From an uncultured Flavobacterium sp. (GTDB taxonomy: Bacteria > Bacteroidota > Bacteroidia > Flavobacteriales > Flavobacteriaceae): a DNA stretch of 37,605 nt. Every line of letters begins with the position of its first letter. Position 1 is the first letter of the stretch. Of the stretch, positions 1-9,112 are shown in pieces. The stretch spans positions 1-37,605 of the forward strand of contig CAJXSU010000015.1 in NCBI GenBank assembly GCA_913061465.1, in the 5' to 3' direction. The position numbers and the translations under genes are program-made. Under the pieces are notes generated by a model. The model worked only from the letters and a program-made list of their open reading frames with translations, was not told the origin of the DNA and made no database searches.

Positions 1-479
1 TGGTAGGAATTATAATGGGAAGCGATTCAGATCTTCCAATCATGCAAGAAGCAATAGACATCCTTGAAAGTTTTGATATTCAAATAGAGGTAGATATTGT
101 CTCTGCTCATAGAACCCCAGAAAAATTATTCGACTACTCAAAAAATGCACACACACGCGGTATCAAAGTAATTATTGCTGGTGCTGGAGGAGCCGCTCAC
201 CTACCGGGAATGGTAGCCTCTTTAAGCCCTTTACCTATCATTGGTGTTCCTGTAAAAAGCAGAAACTCTATAGATGGATGGGATTCTGTATTGTCTATAT
301 TACAAATGCCTGGAGGTGTTCCAGTGGCAACTGTTGCATTAGATGGTGCAAAGAATGCGGGCATCTTAGCTGCTCAAATTATTGGGGCTTCAGATACATG
401 TGTTCAAGATAAAATTACAGCCTACAAAGAAGGTTTAAAAATAAAAGTAACACAAGCTTCAAATCGTGTAAAAAAATAA
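1..479 (+). CDS. purE: N5-carboxyaminoimidazole ribonucleotide mutase, 5' end cut by window edge
   Basis: PurE converts N5-CAIR to CAIR in de novo purine synthesis in the cytoplasm. The conserved N-terminal signature GSDSDLPIM is visible, followed by SAHRTPE and GAGGAAHLPGM, the class I PurE substrate-binding segments, and the length fits the roughly 160-aa family. The first ATG in the window (base 15) is internal: the frame stays open upstream and reads V-G-I-I before M-G-S-D-S-D, exactly the usual PurE N-terminus, so the true start lies left of base 1. PurK would be the expected upstream neighbour but is not in view. The M3 peptidase gene follows 27 bp later on the same strand, so the two may be co-transcribed. 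Confidence 0.96.
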   Translation, partial: VGIIMGSDSDLPIMQEAIDILESFDIQIEVDIVSAHRTPEKLFDYSKNAHTRGIKVIIAGAGGAAHLPGMVASLSPLPIIGVPVKSRNSIDGWDSVLSILQMPGGVPVATVALDGAKNAGILAAQIIGASDTCVQDKITAYKEGLKIKVTQASNRVKK

Positions 480-506
480 TAACGTTTATTCTTATTGTAC
501 CTACCA

Positions 507-2525
507 ATGAATCCTTTATTAGAAGATTTCAATACTGCTCCTTTTTCAAAAATTTCAAGCACAGATTTCAAACCTGCCATTAAAAAAGCTATTGTGATTT
601 GCAAAAAAGAAATAGAAACTATCATATCAAGTACTGAAACACCAAGCTTTCAAAATACAACAGAAGCACTAGAATATACAGGTCAAAAACTTGGAAGAAT
701 TACCAGTATTTTCTTCAATTTAAACTCAGCTGAGACTTCCGAAGCTATTCAGAAAATAGCCCAAGAAATTTCTCCTTGGCTTAGTGAATTTAAAAATGAT
801 ATGATTTTAAATTCAGCTCTTTTTACAAAAGTAAAATCTGTGTACGACACCAAAGGAGTCTTAAATCTAGACTCTGAACAATCCATGTTACTAGAAAAAC
901 AGTACAAAGGTTTTTCAAGAAATGGGGCTAATTTAAATCATGAAGACAAAGAGAAATTACGAAAAATAGACACTGAATTGTCTAAACTATCTTTACAATT
1001 TGGAGAGAATGTTTTGGCAGACGGAAATGCTTTTGAGCTAAATATTACTAATGAAAAAGACTTAAAAGGCCTTCCTGACGGAGCAAAAGAAGCGGCTAGT
1101 TTATTGGCAAAAAACCGAAATAAAGAAGGCTGGCTTATTACTTTAGATTATCCGAGTTATATCCCATTTGTAACTTATGCAGAAAATAGAGCGTTGAGAA
1201 AAAAACTAGCTATCGCTTTTGGAAAAAAAGGATTTCAAAACAATGAAAATAACAATGAAGAAATTGTTTTAAACATTGTTAACTTGAGACATCAAAGAGC
1301 AAATTTGCTTGGTTATAAAACTCATGCACATTTTGTACTGGAGGAACGAATGGCTGAAACTCCTGAAAAGGTACTTTCTTTTTCTGAAGATTTATTAAGA
1401 AAGGCAAAACCAGCAGCACTGAGAGAATTTAAAAAACTTGAGTCATTTGCAAAAAAACTGGATGGAATAGATCAGCTTCAAAAATGGGATAGCGCCTACT
1501 ATTCAGAAAAATTGAAAAAAGAAATATTTAATTTAGATCAAGAAATTTTAAAGCCCTATTTTCAATTAGAGAATGTTATTCAGGGGGTATTCACAGTATC
1601 CCAAAGATTATTTAATTTAACCTTTGAAGAGGTTTTTACTATTGAAAAATACCATGAAGATGTAAAAACATACCATGTAAAAAACACAATGGGTGATTTT
1701 ATTGCCATTCTATACGCTGACTTTCACCCAAGAGAAGGAAAAAGAAATGGTGCATGGATGACCTCATATAAATCGCAACAAATTAAACATAATAGCAATG
1801 AGAGACCACATATTTCTATTGTTTGTAATTTTACAAAGCCTACTGAGACAAAACCCTCTTTATTAACCTTCAATGAAGTAACTACTTTATTTCATGAATT
1901 TGGACATGCTTTGCATGGTATGTTGGCAAATACAACCTATAGCAGTCTCTCTGGAACTTCTGTATCTTGGGATTTTGTAGAGTTACCAAGTCAAATCCTA
2001 GAGAACTGGTGTTATGAAAAAGAAGCCTTGGCTTTATTTGCTAAACATTACCAAACTGGAGAAGTTATCCCTATGGAATATGTGAATAAAATTAAAGAAT
2101 CTGCCAGCTTTCATGAAGGCATGCAAACACTACGCCAACTGAGCTTCGGTTTATTAGATATGTCTTGGCATGGAGGCAAGACTCCAGAAAATATCTCATC
2201 TGTAAAAAAGTTTGAAGCCCAAGCTTTTTCTGAAACCCAATTGTACCCTGATGTTTCTGAAAATTGTATGAGTACTGCTTTTTCCCATATTTTTCAAGGC
2301 GGATATTCAGCAGGATATTACTCCTACAAATGGGCCGAGATTTTAGATGCTGATGCTTTTGAATACTTTCAAGAAAAAGGGATTTTCAATAAAGAAGTTG
2401 CAGCTAAATTTGAAGAACATGTTTTAAGTAAGGGAGGTACTGAAAAGCCAATGATTTTATACAAGCGTTTTCGAGGCCAGGAACCAAAACCAGAGGCGCT
2501 GTTAAAAAGAGCAGGGTTATTGTAA
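507..2525 (+). CDS. M3 family zinc metallopeptidase (peptidyl-dipeptidase Dcp / oligopeptidase A type)
   Basis: A 672-aa thimet-type oligopeptidase expected to cleave short peptides, giving dipeptides if it is a true Dcp. The zinc site HEFGHALHG lies at about residues 463-471 (HExxH), followed by the family's downstream segment with a glutamate in WDFVELPSQ. The C-terminal block FSHIFQGGYSAGYYSYKWAE is typical of Dcp/OpdA. No signal peptide is seen at the chosen start, so it is probably cytoplasmic. A longer frame opens with TTG at 495, but ATG at 507 gives the usual start M-N-P-L-L-E-D-F and is preferred. The 3' end overlaps the convergent glycosyltransferase gene by 9 bp with no terminator between them. 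Whether it is Dcp or OpdA cannot be settled from sequence alone. Confidence 0.93.
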   Translation: MNPLLEDFNTAPFSKISSTDFKPAIKKAIVICKKEIETIISSTETPSFQNTTEALEYTGQKLGRITSIFFNLNSAETSEAIQKIAQEISPWLSEFKNDMILNSALFTKVKSVYDTKGVLNLDSEQSMLLEKQYKGFSRNGANLNHEDKEKLRKIDTELSKLSLQFGENVLADGNAFELNITNEKDLKGLPDGAKEAASLLAKNRNKEGWLITLDYPSYIPFVTYAENRALRKKLAIAFGKKGFQNNENNNEEIVLNIVNLRHQRANLLGYKTHAHFVLEERMAETPEKVLSFSEDLLRKAKPAALREFKKLESFAKKLDGIDQLQKWDSAYYSEKLKKEIFNLDQEILKPYFQLENVIQGVFTVSQRLFNLTFEEVFTIEKYHEDVKTYHVKNTMGDFIAILYADFHPREGKRNGAWMTSYKSQQIKHNSNERPHISIVCNFTKPTETKPSLLTFNEVTTLFHEFGHALHGMLANTTYSSLSGTSVSWDFVELPSQILENWCYEKEALALFAKHYQTGEVIPMEYVNKIKESASFHEGMQTLRQLSFGLLDMSWHGGKTPENISSVKKFEAQAFSETQLYPDVSENCMSTAFSHIFQGGYSAGYYSYKWAEILDADAFEYFQEKGIFNKEVAAKFEEHVLSKGGTEKPMILYKRFRGQEPKPEALLKRAGLL

Positions 2526-3758
2526 ATTACTGTTTTTTTCTTGAATCCATTTACTCATGTATTTTGAGCTTTGTAAGGAATGATGAAGCAGCATTTTTCC
2601 TGTAAAATTATTATTTCTGTGGTCTTCTAAATTGGATAAAATTTCTAGCATATAGCTAATAAAGTCATCTTCAATTAATTCTTTATTATACTTAGAATTT
2701 ATAATTTGCACCCCATATTGCTGAGCTTGTATCCATCGTTTTTCGTTGGTATATAATTCAACAGCACTGTCTATGAAATCTTCAATTTCATCTACAATAA
2801 AACCATTCCATGGCAGCTCATCACTACACATCCCTTCTGCACCAATACTTGTAGTTATATTAGGAGTTCCACTAAGCATAGCGCTAGTAAACTTACCTTT
2901 GATACCTGCCCCAAAACGCAAAGGCGCTAGTAAAACTCTACTGTTTTCAAGAACCAATGAAGCATCCTCTACAAAACCATGAACAAAAAAGCCTTCATTA
3001 GCATTGGTGAATTCCAAAACTTGCTGAGTTGGATACGCTCCATAAACATGAAGCTCAGCCATAGGAATTCTTTTTCGAATTTCTTTCCAAATATGTTTTT
3101 TTAATTGAATTGTTGCATCTAGATTGGGTGCGTGAAGAAAGTTTCCAATAAATACAAAATGATGTCTTTCATCATAGGGTTTCCATGAATTATTTTCATC
3201 AATTTTATCAAATAAAAATGGTAAATGATACAACAAGCTTTTATCAATTTTAAATACTTCTTTCAATAACTTCATCTCAAATGTTGAAATGATTAAAGAA
3301 ATATCACAGCGATAAATTGCTGCGATTTCTCGTTTAGAGATCTCTGAATTTAAGAGGATTTCATTGCTAAACTCAATTCCTTTTTTAAGGGCTTCATGTC
3401 TAGTTTTTCTGAGGCAATGAAGGTCTTCAGTATCCAAGACACGTAGCGCTTTTGGACAATATTCTGCAACTCGCCAACCAAATTGTTCTTCTGTAATAAA
3501 ACGATCAAAAACAACTATTGTTGGTTTTAAATCTGTTATGAACTCGTCAAAGCTTGAAGAGTTTAGCTCTAAGCAAACCTCCTCAATACCAAATTTAGTT
3601 AGATCTATAGCATTTGGGTTCTTATGAGAAACTGTTCCAAAAGTAATACGCCAACCTTTTGATAAAAAAGAAGTCATTAGCTGAAGCATCCTACTACCAG
3701 CAGCTGATGAATTTGGCTCTACCCATACAGACCCTATGATAAAAACATGATGCTTCAA
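2517..3758 (-). CDS. GT4-like glycosyltransferase
   Basis: A 413-aa protein of GT-B fold type. The N-terminal half begins with a hydrophobic beta strand, then a serine-rich loop (EPNSSAAGSR), as in group 1 glycosyltransferases. The C-terminal half carries the donor-binding region: FVFIGNFLHAPN near residue 200, then a GFVEDAS strand and LLAPLRFGAGIKGK with a later GTPNITT at about residues 275-310, the usual GT4 nucleotide-sugar pattern. Sugar and acceptor cannot be predicted. It stands alone between housekeeping genes, not in a polysaccharide cluster, with a possible promoter at 3784-3791. Its last codons overlap the end of the M3 peptidase gene on the other strand. Confidence 0.82.
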   Translation of the reverse strand: MKHHVFIIGSVWVEPNSSAAGSRMLQLMTSFLSKGWRITFGTVSHKNPNAIDLTKFGIEEVCLELNSSSFDEFITDLKPTIVVFDRFITEEQFGWRVAEYCPKALRVLDTEDLHCLRKTRHEALKKGIEFSNEILLNSEISKREIAAIYRCDISLIISTFEMKLLKEVFKIDKSLLYHLPFLFDKIDENNSWKPYDERHHFVFIGNFLHAPNLDATIQLKKHIWKEIRKRIPMAELHVYGAYPTQQVLEFTNANEGFFVHGFVEDASLVLENSRVLLAPLRFGAGIKGKFTSAMLSGTPNITTSIGAEGMCSDELPWNGFIVDEIEDFIDSAVELYTNEKRWIQAQQYGVQIINSKYNKELIEDDFISYMLEILSNLEDHRNNNFTGKMLLHHSLQSSKYMSKWIQEKNSNLQ

Positions 3759-3783
3759 AAAGTTGGTTTTTACAAATAATTCA

Positions 3784-3791
3784 CAAAAATA
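3784..3791 (-). promoter_or_regulatory. Candidate Bacteroidota -7 box for the glycosyltransferase gene
   Basis: On the minus strand this reads TATTTTTG, an exact match to the Bacteroidota TAnnTTTG element, 25 nt before the glycosyltransferase start codon. No convincing -33 TTG is seen, and such octamers are not rare in AT-rich DNA. Confidence 0.42.
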
Positions 3792-3875
3792 ATCTTATTT
3801 ATTTTAGGATTTTAAACTGAATTTATATTTGTGGTTTAAAGATAAAAAATCCATTATAATTTTAAGAATAATGAG

Positions 3876-3883
3876 TACTTTTG
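3876..3883 (+). promoter_or_regulatory. Candidate -7 box for lpdA
   Basis: TACTTTTG matches TAnnTTTG exactly and ends 22 nt before the lpdA ATG, giving a predicted leader of about 15 nt. It sits in the 147-bp divergent gap between the glycosyltransferase gene and lpdA. The -33 element is not obvious. Confidence 0.5.
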
Positions 3884-3905
3884 TAATACAAATAATTCAA
3901 TTAAA

Positions 3906-5306
3906 ATGAAGTACGATGTTATCGTTATTGGTTCTGGTCCTGGAGGATATATTTCTGCAGTAAGAGCCTCTCAATTGGGCTTAAAAGCTGCCATTATAGA
4001 AAAGTATGCTACCATGGGGGGAACCTGTTTAAATGTTGGCTGTATTCCTTCAAAAGCCTTGTTAGATTCTTCTCATCATTATTATGATGCTGTGAAGCAT
4101 TTTGAAGAACATGGAATTTTAATCGATCCTCCAAAGATTGATTTTGGAAAAATGATAGAACGTAAGGCTAGTGTTGTAGAGCAAACCACTGGAGGTATAA
4201 AATATTTGATGGACAAAAACAATATTGATGTTTTTGAAGGAATGGGATCTTTTGTAGATACTACCCATGTGAAAATTTCAAAAAATGATGGATCTGACGA
4301 AACTATAGAAGGAACCAACATTATTATTGCAACCGGATCTAAACCCGCTTCTTTACCTTTTATTGAATTAGATAAAGATAGAATTATTACTTCTACAGAA
4401 GCTTTAAAGCTTCCTGAAATACCAAAACATTTAGTAGTTATAGGTGGTGGAGTAATTGGTTTAGAATTAGGTTCTGTATACAAGCGTTTGGGTGCAGAAG
4501 TAAGTGTGATTGAATACATGGACAAGATTGTTCCTGGTATGGATGCAGATGTTTCCAAAGAGCTTCAAAAAGTACTTAAAAAGCAAGGAGTAAAATTCTT
4601 TACCAAACATGGGGTAAATGATGTACAACGAAACGGTGATGAAATTACTGTAAAAGCAACCAATAAAAAAGGAGAAGAAATCGTATTTAAAGGTGATTAT
4701 TGTCTAGTGTCTGTTGGAAGAAAAGCGTATACAGATAGATTAGGATTAGAAAATATTGGTGTTAAGGTAAACGAAAGAGGTCAAGTAGCAACAAATGATC
4801 ATCTACAAACTAATATTCCAAATATCTATGCAATTGGAGATGTAGTTAAAGGAGCCATGTTAGCTCATAAAGCTGAAGAAGAAGGTGTGGTAGTTGCTGA
4901 ACTTATAGCGGGACAAAAACCACATATAGACTATAATTTAATTCCAGGAATTGTATATACTTGGCCTGAGGTTGCAGCCGTAGGAAAAACAGAACAAGAA
5001 TTAAAAGAATCAGGTGTTCAATATAAATCTGGTAAATTTTCTATGAGAGCTCTAGGGAGATCAAGAGCTAGTGGAGATGTTGATGGGTTTGTAAAGGTAC
5101 TAGCCGACAAAGAAACAGATGAAGTTTTAGGAGTTCATATTGTAGGTGCAAGAGCAGCAGATTTAATTATGGAAGCGGCTGTTGCTATGGAGTACAGAGC
5201 TTCTGCTGAAGACTTAGCAAGGATTTGTCATGGACATCCAACCTATTCTGAGGCTATGAAAGAAGCCGCTAAAGCAGCTTGGGATGGAAAACCATTAAAC
5301 GCCTAA
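3906..5306 (+). CDS. lpdA: Dihydrolipoyl dehydrogenase (E3)
   Basis: A 466-aa FAD flavoprotein that reoxidises dihydrolipoyl groups of 2-oxoacid dehydrogenase and glycine cleavage complexes with NAD+. FAD-binding GSGPGG at residues 9-14; redox disulphide C41-L-N-V-G-C46 within GGTCLNVGCIPSK; NAD-binding GGGVIGLELG near residue 180; second FAD segment NIYAIGDV near 305; C-terminal dimer-interface catalytic HGHPTYSEAMKEA. All key residues are present and the length is normal. It is a single-gene unit: its own -7 box upstream and a strong hairpin terminator downstream. No E1 or E2 genes are adjacent, so it probably serves several complexes. Confidence 0.97.
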   Translation: MKYDVIVIGSGPGGYISAVRASQLGLKAAIIEKYATMGGTCLNVGCIPSKALLDSSHHYYDAVKHFEEHGILIDPPKIDFGKMIERKASVVEQTTGGIKYLMDKNNIDVFEGMGSFVDTTHVKISKNDGSDETIEGTNIIIATGSKPASLPFIELDKDRIITSTEALKLPEIPKHLVVIGGGVIGLELGSVYKRLGAEVSVIEYMDKIVPGMDADVSKELQKVLKKQGVKFFTKHGVNDVQRNGDEITVKATNKKGEEIVFKGDYCLVSVGRKAYTDRLGLENIGVKVNERGQVATNDHLQTNIPNIYAIGDVVKGAMLAHKAEEEGVVVAELIAGQKPHIDYNLIPGIVYTWPEVAAVGKTEQELKESGVQYKSGKFSMRALGRSRASGDVDGFVKVLADKETDEVLGVHIVGARAADLIMEAAVAMEYRASAEDLARICHGHPTYSEAMKEAAKAAWDGKPLNA

Positions 5307-5331
5307 AGATATATTACATTTATAAACACCC

Positions 5332-5365
5332 AATGATCGGAAGTTCCTTCCGATCATTGCTTTTT
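5332..5365 (+). terminator. Rho-independent terminator after lpdA
   Basis: A perfect 12-bp stem (AATGATCGGAAG / CTTCCGATCATT) with a TTC loop, then GC and a run of five T. It lies 25 bp after the lpdA stop and before pabB. Confidence 0.85.
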
Positions 5366-5406
5366 AATAAAACAGCAAAATTCAGTTTAGACTTTTTGCC
5401 TCCAAA

Positions 5407-6720
5407 ATGCAAAGAACAACACGTACTTACTCTGTAGAATCTGCTTCTAATCTCCATGAAAAATTATTGAGATGGGCACAGCAATACGAGACTGCTATCT
5501 GGTTAGACTCTAACAAACATCATCTAGAACATAGTAATTTTGATAATATTCTTGCTCTTGAGGAGTTTACGAGTATTCAAACAGATGCAGAACATGCATT
5601 TGAAAAACTAAAGGAATACCAAACTATCACCCAAGATTATTTGTTTGGTTACATCAGTTATGATGTGAAAAATGCCTCTGAAAACTTAACATCCACAAAT
5701 GTTGATGATTTGGGGTTTGCAGAGTTATTTTTCTTTCAACCACAAAAAATTCTTTTCATAAAAGATAATCGCGTAGAATTTCGCTATTTAAGTATGGTTG
5801 AAGATGAAATTGATACAGATTTTAAAGCAATTTGTGATATTGTCCTGAAACCACAAAATACTAATATAAGTAAGGAGAAAATTGAAATTAGATCACGAAT
5901 TTCAAAAAAAGACTATCTTAAAAAAGTAGATAAAATACTAGAATACATTCATAAAGGTGATGTTTACGAAGTTAATTTTTGCCAGGAATTTTATGCAAAA
6001 AATACCAGTATCAATCCACTGGACATCTATGAAGATTTAAATACTATCTCTGAAGCACCATTTGCTACATTTTTAAAAATCGATCACCAATTTTTACTTT
6101 GTGCGTCCCCAGAAAGATACTTAAAGAAAGAAGGACGTAAGATTATTTCACAACCCATTAAAGGAACTGCCAAACGTTTTGAAAATCGTTTAGAGGATCA
6201 AAAAACAGCCACAGCCCTATCAAAAGACACAAAAGAACGATCAGAAAATATTATGATTGTTGATTTAGTTAGAAATGATTTATCTAAATCTGCTAAAAAA
6301 GGAAGTGTACAAGTAGAAGAATTATGTAAGGTGTCTTCATTTAAACAGGTACATCAAATGATCTCTACTGTAGTCTCTGAAATCAAGGATGATGTTCATC
6401 TTGTCGATGTCATTAAGGATACCTTTCCTATGGGGAGTATGACGGGGGCTCCAAAAATATCTGCCATGAAAATTATTGAAAGTCTCGAAGAAACTAAACG
6501 AGGTTTGTATTCGGGAACTGTTGGTTATTTCACTCCCAATGGTAATTTTGATTTTAATGTAGTGATTAGAAGTATTTTGTATGATGCAGAAAAAAAGTAC
6601 CTTTCATTTTCAGTAGGAAGTGCTGTTACGGCAAAATCTTCTCCGGAAAAAGAATATGAAGAATGTTTATTAAAAGCAAAGGCAATGCAATTTGTTTTAA
6701 CAAATTCTAACGAACTATGA
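5407..6720 (+). CDS. pabB: Aminodeoxychorismate synthase component I
   Basis: A 437-aa chorismate-using enzyme that aminates chorismate to ADC for p-aminobenzoate and folate synthesis. The decisive motif is PIKGT with K252: the lysine is typical of PabB, where anthranilate synthase TrpE has PIAGT. GSMTGAPK near residue 340, ERSENIMIVDLVRNDL and the final block FSVGSAVTAKSSPEKEYEE are the standard chorismate-binding signatures. The glutaminase partner PabA and the lyase PabC are not in the window. The stop overlaps the next start by 4 bp (ATGA), the first link of the packed run up to 11.3 kb. TrpE is the main alternative and is disfavoured by K252. Confidence 0.9.
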   Translation: MQRTTRTYSVESASNLHEKLLRWAQQYETAIWLDSNKHHLEHSNFDNILALEEFTSIQTDAEHAFEKLKEYQTITQDYLFGYISYDVKNASENLTSTNVDDLGFAELFFFQPQKILFIKDNRVEFRYLSMVEDEIDTDFKAICDIVLKPQNTNISKEKIEIRSRISKKDYLKKVDKILEYIHKGDVYEVNFCQEFYAKNTSINPLDIYEDLNTISEAPFATFLKIDHQFLLCASPERYLKKEGRKIISQPIKGTAKRFENRLEDQKTATALSKDTKERSENIMIVDLVRNDLSKSAKKGSVQVEELCKVSSFKQVHQMISTVVSEIKDDVHLVDVIKDTFPMGSMTGAPKISAMKIIESLEETKRGLYSGTVGYFTPNGNFDFNVVIRSILYDAEKKYLSFSVGSAVTAKSSPEKEYEECLLKAKAMQFVLTNSNEL

Positions 6721-6962
6721 TTCCAAATCAAGAAGAGAAATTTGAGGCTGTTTATAAGAGTCTTACTGAAAAAGCTACAGAGCAACTCTTTTTTAATACA
6801 TTTTTAAAGATGTATCCAGAAGCATGGAAACAACTAAAAATTACATTTTCAAAATTTAAAAGAAGTAAACAATTTGGTAAAACCATTCCTTTACCAAGAC
6901 CAGAAGAATTGCTTCGTAAAAGTATTAGAGTTTGGTTAAAAAAAACTAATGATGGCTCATAA
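6717..6962 (+). CDS. Small uncharacterised protein, 81 aa
   Basis: I do not recognise a family. It is a soluble-looking, lysine-rich, helical protein with no signal or membrane segment. The first half is charged and helical (EEKFEAVYKSLTEKA), the second has FKRSKQFGKTIPLPRPEEL. It is held as real because its ATG overlaps the pabB stop (ATGA) and its own end overlaps the hydrolase start by 14 bp, a context typical of translational coupling. Confidence 0.72.
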   Translation: MIPNQEEKFEAVYKSLTEKATEQLFFNTFLKMYPEAWKQLKITFSKFKRSKQFGKTIPLPRPEELLRKSIRVWLKKTNDGS

Positions 6963-7773
6963 AGAATTTAATTTTCATATTTACAAAACCACTTTTTTTG
7001 GTCAATGCTGGGAAGCAAAAAAAACTAAAGCTGTTGTTGTTCTGGCTCATGGCATGGGCGAACACTCTGGACGCTACATGCATGTGGCCAGTAAGTTAAA
7101 TGAACATAATTTTTCTGTTGTTGCTTTTGATCATTTTGGACATGGAAAAACATCTGGAAAACGTGGTCACAACCCTAGCTTTGAAGCTGTATTAGAAAGC
7201 CTAGCTACAACCATAGAAAAAGCAAAAGAGTTTTTCCCAAACAGCCCTATTTTCTTATACGGTCATTCCATGGGAGGAAATACTGTGATTAATTATGCTC
7301 TAAAAAAAACATGTAATTTACAGGGAATTATTGCCACAAGCCCCTTTTTGAAATTGGCTTTTGAGCCCCCAAAATTTAAATTAGCTATAGGAAAGTTATT
7401 GCAAAAAATTGCACCTTCGGTAACTATGGGTAATGAGATAAATCCGAATGATATCTCTCGAGAAAAAATAGAAGTTGATGCCTATATAAATGACCCTTTA
7501 ATTCATTCAAAGATTAGCCCTAACTTCTCTTTAACGTTCATTGATTCTGGAAAATGGGCCATTGATAATGCATCTAAACTGAACGTCCCAATAATATTAT
7601 TACATGGAACAGGTGATAAGATTATCGATTATAGAGGAACACAAGAATTTGCTAATAATGCGAATAGAGCAACTCTGAAATTGTATGAAAATGGGTATCA
7701 TGAGTTACAAAATGATTTGTGCAAAAATGAAATGCTGATAGATGCTGTAAACTGGATAAGTTCTCAACTTTAA
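6949..7773 (+). CDS. Alpha/beta hydrolase, monoacylglycerol-lipase-like (Hydrolase_4)
   Basis: A 274-aa serine hydrolase. The nucleophile elbow is G105-H-S107-M-G-G. The oxyanion region is LAHGMGEHSGRY near residue 33, followed by FDHFGHGKTSGKR, a pattern shared by monoacylglycerol lipases and lysophospholipases. The acid is probably the Asp in HGTGDKIID and the base the His in GYHELQND near the C-terminus. The true substrate is unknown; a lysophospholipase or carboxylesterase would look the same. No signal peptide is seen. ATG codons at 6949 and 6952 are both possible starts. It overlaps the upstream small gene and lies 22 bp before tilS. Confidence 0.85.
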   Translation: MMAHKEFNFHIYKTTFFGQCWEAKKTKAVVVLAHGMGEHSGRYMHVASKLNEHNFSVVAFDHFGHGKTSGKRGHNPSFEAVLESLATTIEKAKEFFPNSPIFLYGHSMGGNTVINYALKKTCNLQGIIATSPFLKLAFEPPKFKLAIGKLLQKIAPSVTMGNEINPNDISREKIEVDAYINDPLIHSKISPNFSLTFIDSGKWAIDNASKLNVPIILLHGTGDKIIDYRGTQEFANNANRATLKLYENGYHELQNDLCKNEMLIDAVNWISSQL

Positions 7774-7779
7774 TTTCCA

Positions 7780-7787
7780 TATTTTTG
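7780..7787 (+). promoter_or_regulatory. Candidate -7 box immediately before tilS
   Basis: TATTTTTG matches TAnnTTTG exactly and lies wholly inside the 22-bp gap between the hydrolase stop and the tilS ATG at 7796. If used, transcription would begin only a few bases before the start codon, giving tilS-dsbD a promoter of their own. Confidence 0.42.
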
Positions 7788-7795
7788 TAAGATCA

Positions 7796-9112
7796 ATGCT
7801 ACAGAAATTTAAACAACATCTTTATCAAAACTTTCCTTTTTTAGAGGATAGTAAACTTCTTATTGCCATCTCTGGTGGAATAGACAGTGTTGTGCTAGCA
7901 CATTTATGCAGTCAATTAAACCTCAACTTTTCTTTATGCCATTGTAACTTTAACTTACGTGGGCAAGAAAGTGATGATGATGAAGCCTTTGTAAAATCTT
8001 TAGTAAAAACACTTAAAACACCTGTATATACGACCTCTTTTGAAACAGAAAAATATGCCAAAAAAAATAAGATTTCCATTCAGGTGGCTGCAAGAAATTT
8101 ACGCTATACTTGGTTTTATGAACTCATAGATTCAAAAGGGTATGATTATGTGTTAACAGCACACAACACCAATGATAATCTAGAAACTTTCATTATAAAT
8201 CTTACTCGAGGTACTGGTCTGGAAGGATTTACAGGTATTCCCCCAGTGAATCAAAAATCTATCAGACCGTTATTAGCTTTCTCTAGAGATGAAATTATTC
8301 TATTTGCTATAAAAAATGAAATTATTTGGAGAGAGGACAAATCAAATGCTAGTGTAAAGTATGTCAGAAATAAAGTACGTCACAAAGTTATTCCTATTTT
8401 AAAAGAATTAAATCCACATGTTTTAGAAAGTTTTCAAAACACCATAGAATATTTAAATGAAAGCCAGTCTATTATAAATGATGCTGTAAAAAATATTACT
8501 GCTAACGTTGTTTCTTACGAAAATGATTTACTGAAAATAAGTTGTAAAGAAATCGATAAGCTTTCAAACAAGAAAGCGTATCTATATCAACTTCTGCAAG
8601 GATATGGATTTACTGCTTGGAATGATATTGTTGATTTAATTTCTGCACAACCAGGCAAACAAGTATTTTCTAACACACATCGGTTATTGAAAGATAGAAA
8701 TTTTCTAATAGTAACAACTATCAATAAAAGTCAATCTATAAAAGGCCCTATTCTAATCGACCAAAAAGTGTCAGAAATCACAAACCCCATTAAGCTTACC
8801 ATTCAAAACACAGACGATTATACCTGTAAAAACAAGCATCAAATTATTATTGATAATGATTTGATTAATTATCCGTTATCTCTAAAAAAATGGCATCATG
8901 GAGATGCCATGTATCCAACTGGAATGACAGGTAATAAGAAAATAAGTCAACTTTTTAAAGACAATAAATTATCTTTGCTCGATAAAGAAAAAATTTGGAT
9001 GCTTACAGATGCCAAAGACCATATTATTTGGGTAATTGGGCTTAGACAAGATCGGCGATATTTAGCAAACAAAACAAGTAAAAGTCGATTAAAAATATCC
9101 TATCTACCATGA
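7796..9112 (+). CDS. tilS: tRNA(Ile)-lysidine synthetase
   Basis: A 438-aa enzyme that ATP-dependently attaches lysine to C34 of the CAU-anticodon tRNA(Ile), needed for correct AUA decoding. The PP-loop S26-G-G-I-D-S31 is intact. LTAHNTNDNLETF and LTRGTGLEGFTGI are the conserved TilS motifs of the N-terminal N-type ATPase domain. A C-terminal domain follows, with KKISQLFKDNKLSLLDKEK and a final LRQDRRY block, as in full-length TilS. The last four bases ATGA overlap the dsbD start. Confidence 0.95.
   Translation: MLQKFKQHLYQNFPFLEDSKLLIAISGGIDSVVLAHLCSQLNLNFSLCHCNFNLRGQESDDDEAFVKSLVKTLKTPVYTTSFETEKYAKKNKISIQVAARNLRYTWFYELIDSKGYDYVLTAHNTNDNLETFIINLTRGTGLEGFTGIPPVNQKSIRPLLAFSRDEIILFAIKNEIIWREDKSNASVKYVRNKVRHKVIPILKELNPHVLESFQNTIEYLNESQSIINDAVKNITANVVSYENDLLKISCKEIDKLSNKKAYLYQLLQGYGFTAWNDIVDLISAQPGKQVFSNTHRLLKDRNFLIVTTINKSQSIKGPILIDQKVSEITNPIKLTIQNTDDYTCKNKHQIIIDNDLINYPLSLKKWHHGDAMYPTGMTGNKKISQLFKDNKLSLLDKEKIWMLTDAKDHIIWVIGLRQDRRYLANKTSKSRLKISYLP

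Noticed and set aside
495..506. TTG start for the M3 peptidase
   Set aside because: It adds only M-Y-L-P before an ATG that gives the usual family N-terminus; ATG at 507 is preferred.
4082..4558. 158-aa minus-strand frame inside lpdA
   Set aside because: Fully antisense to a canonical lipoamide dehydrogenase; composition is that of a mirror frame and no motif is seen.
5407..6720. Anthranilate synthase component I (TrpE)
   Set aside because: The PIKGT lysine is the PabB signature, and no trp genes are adjacent.
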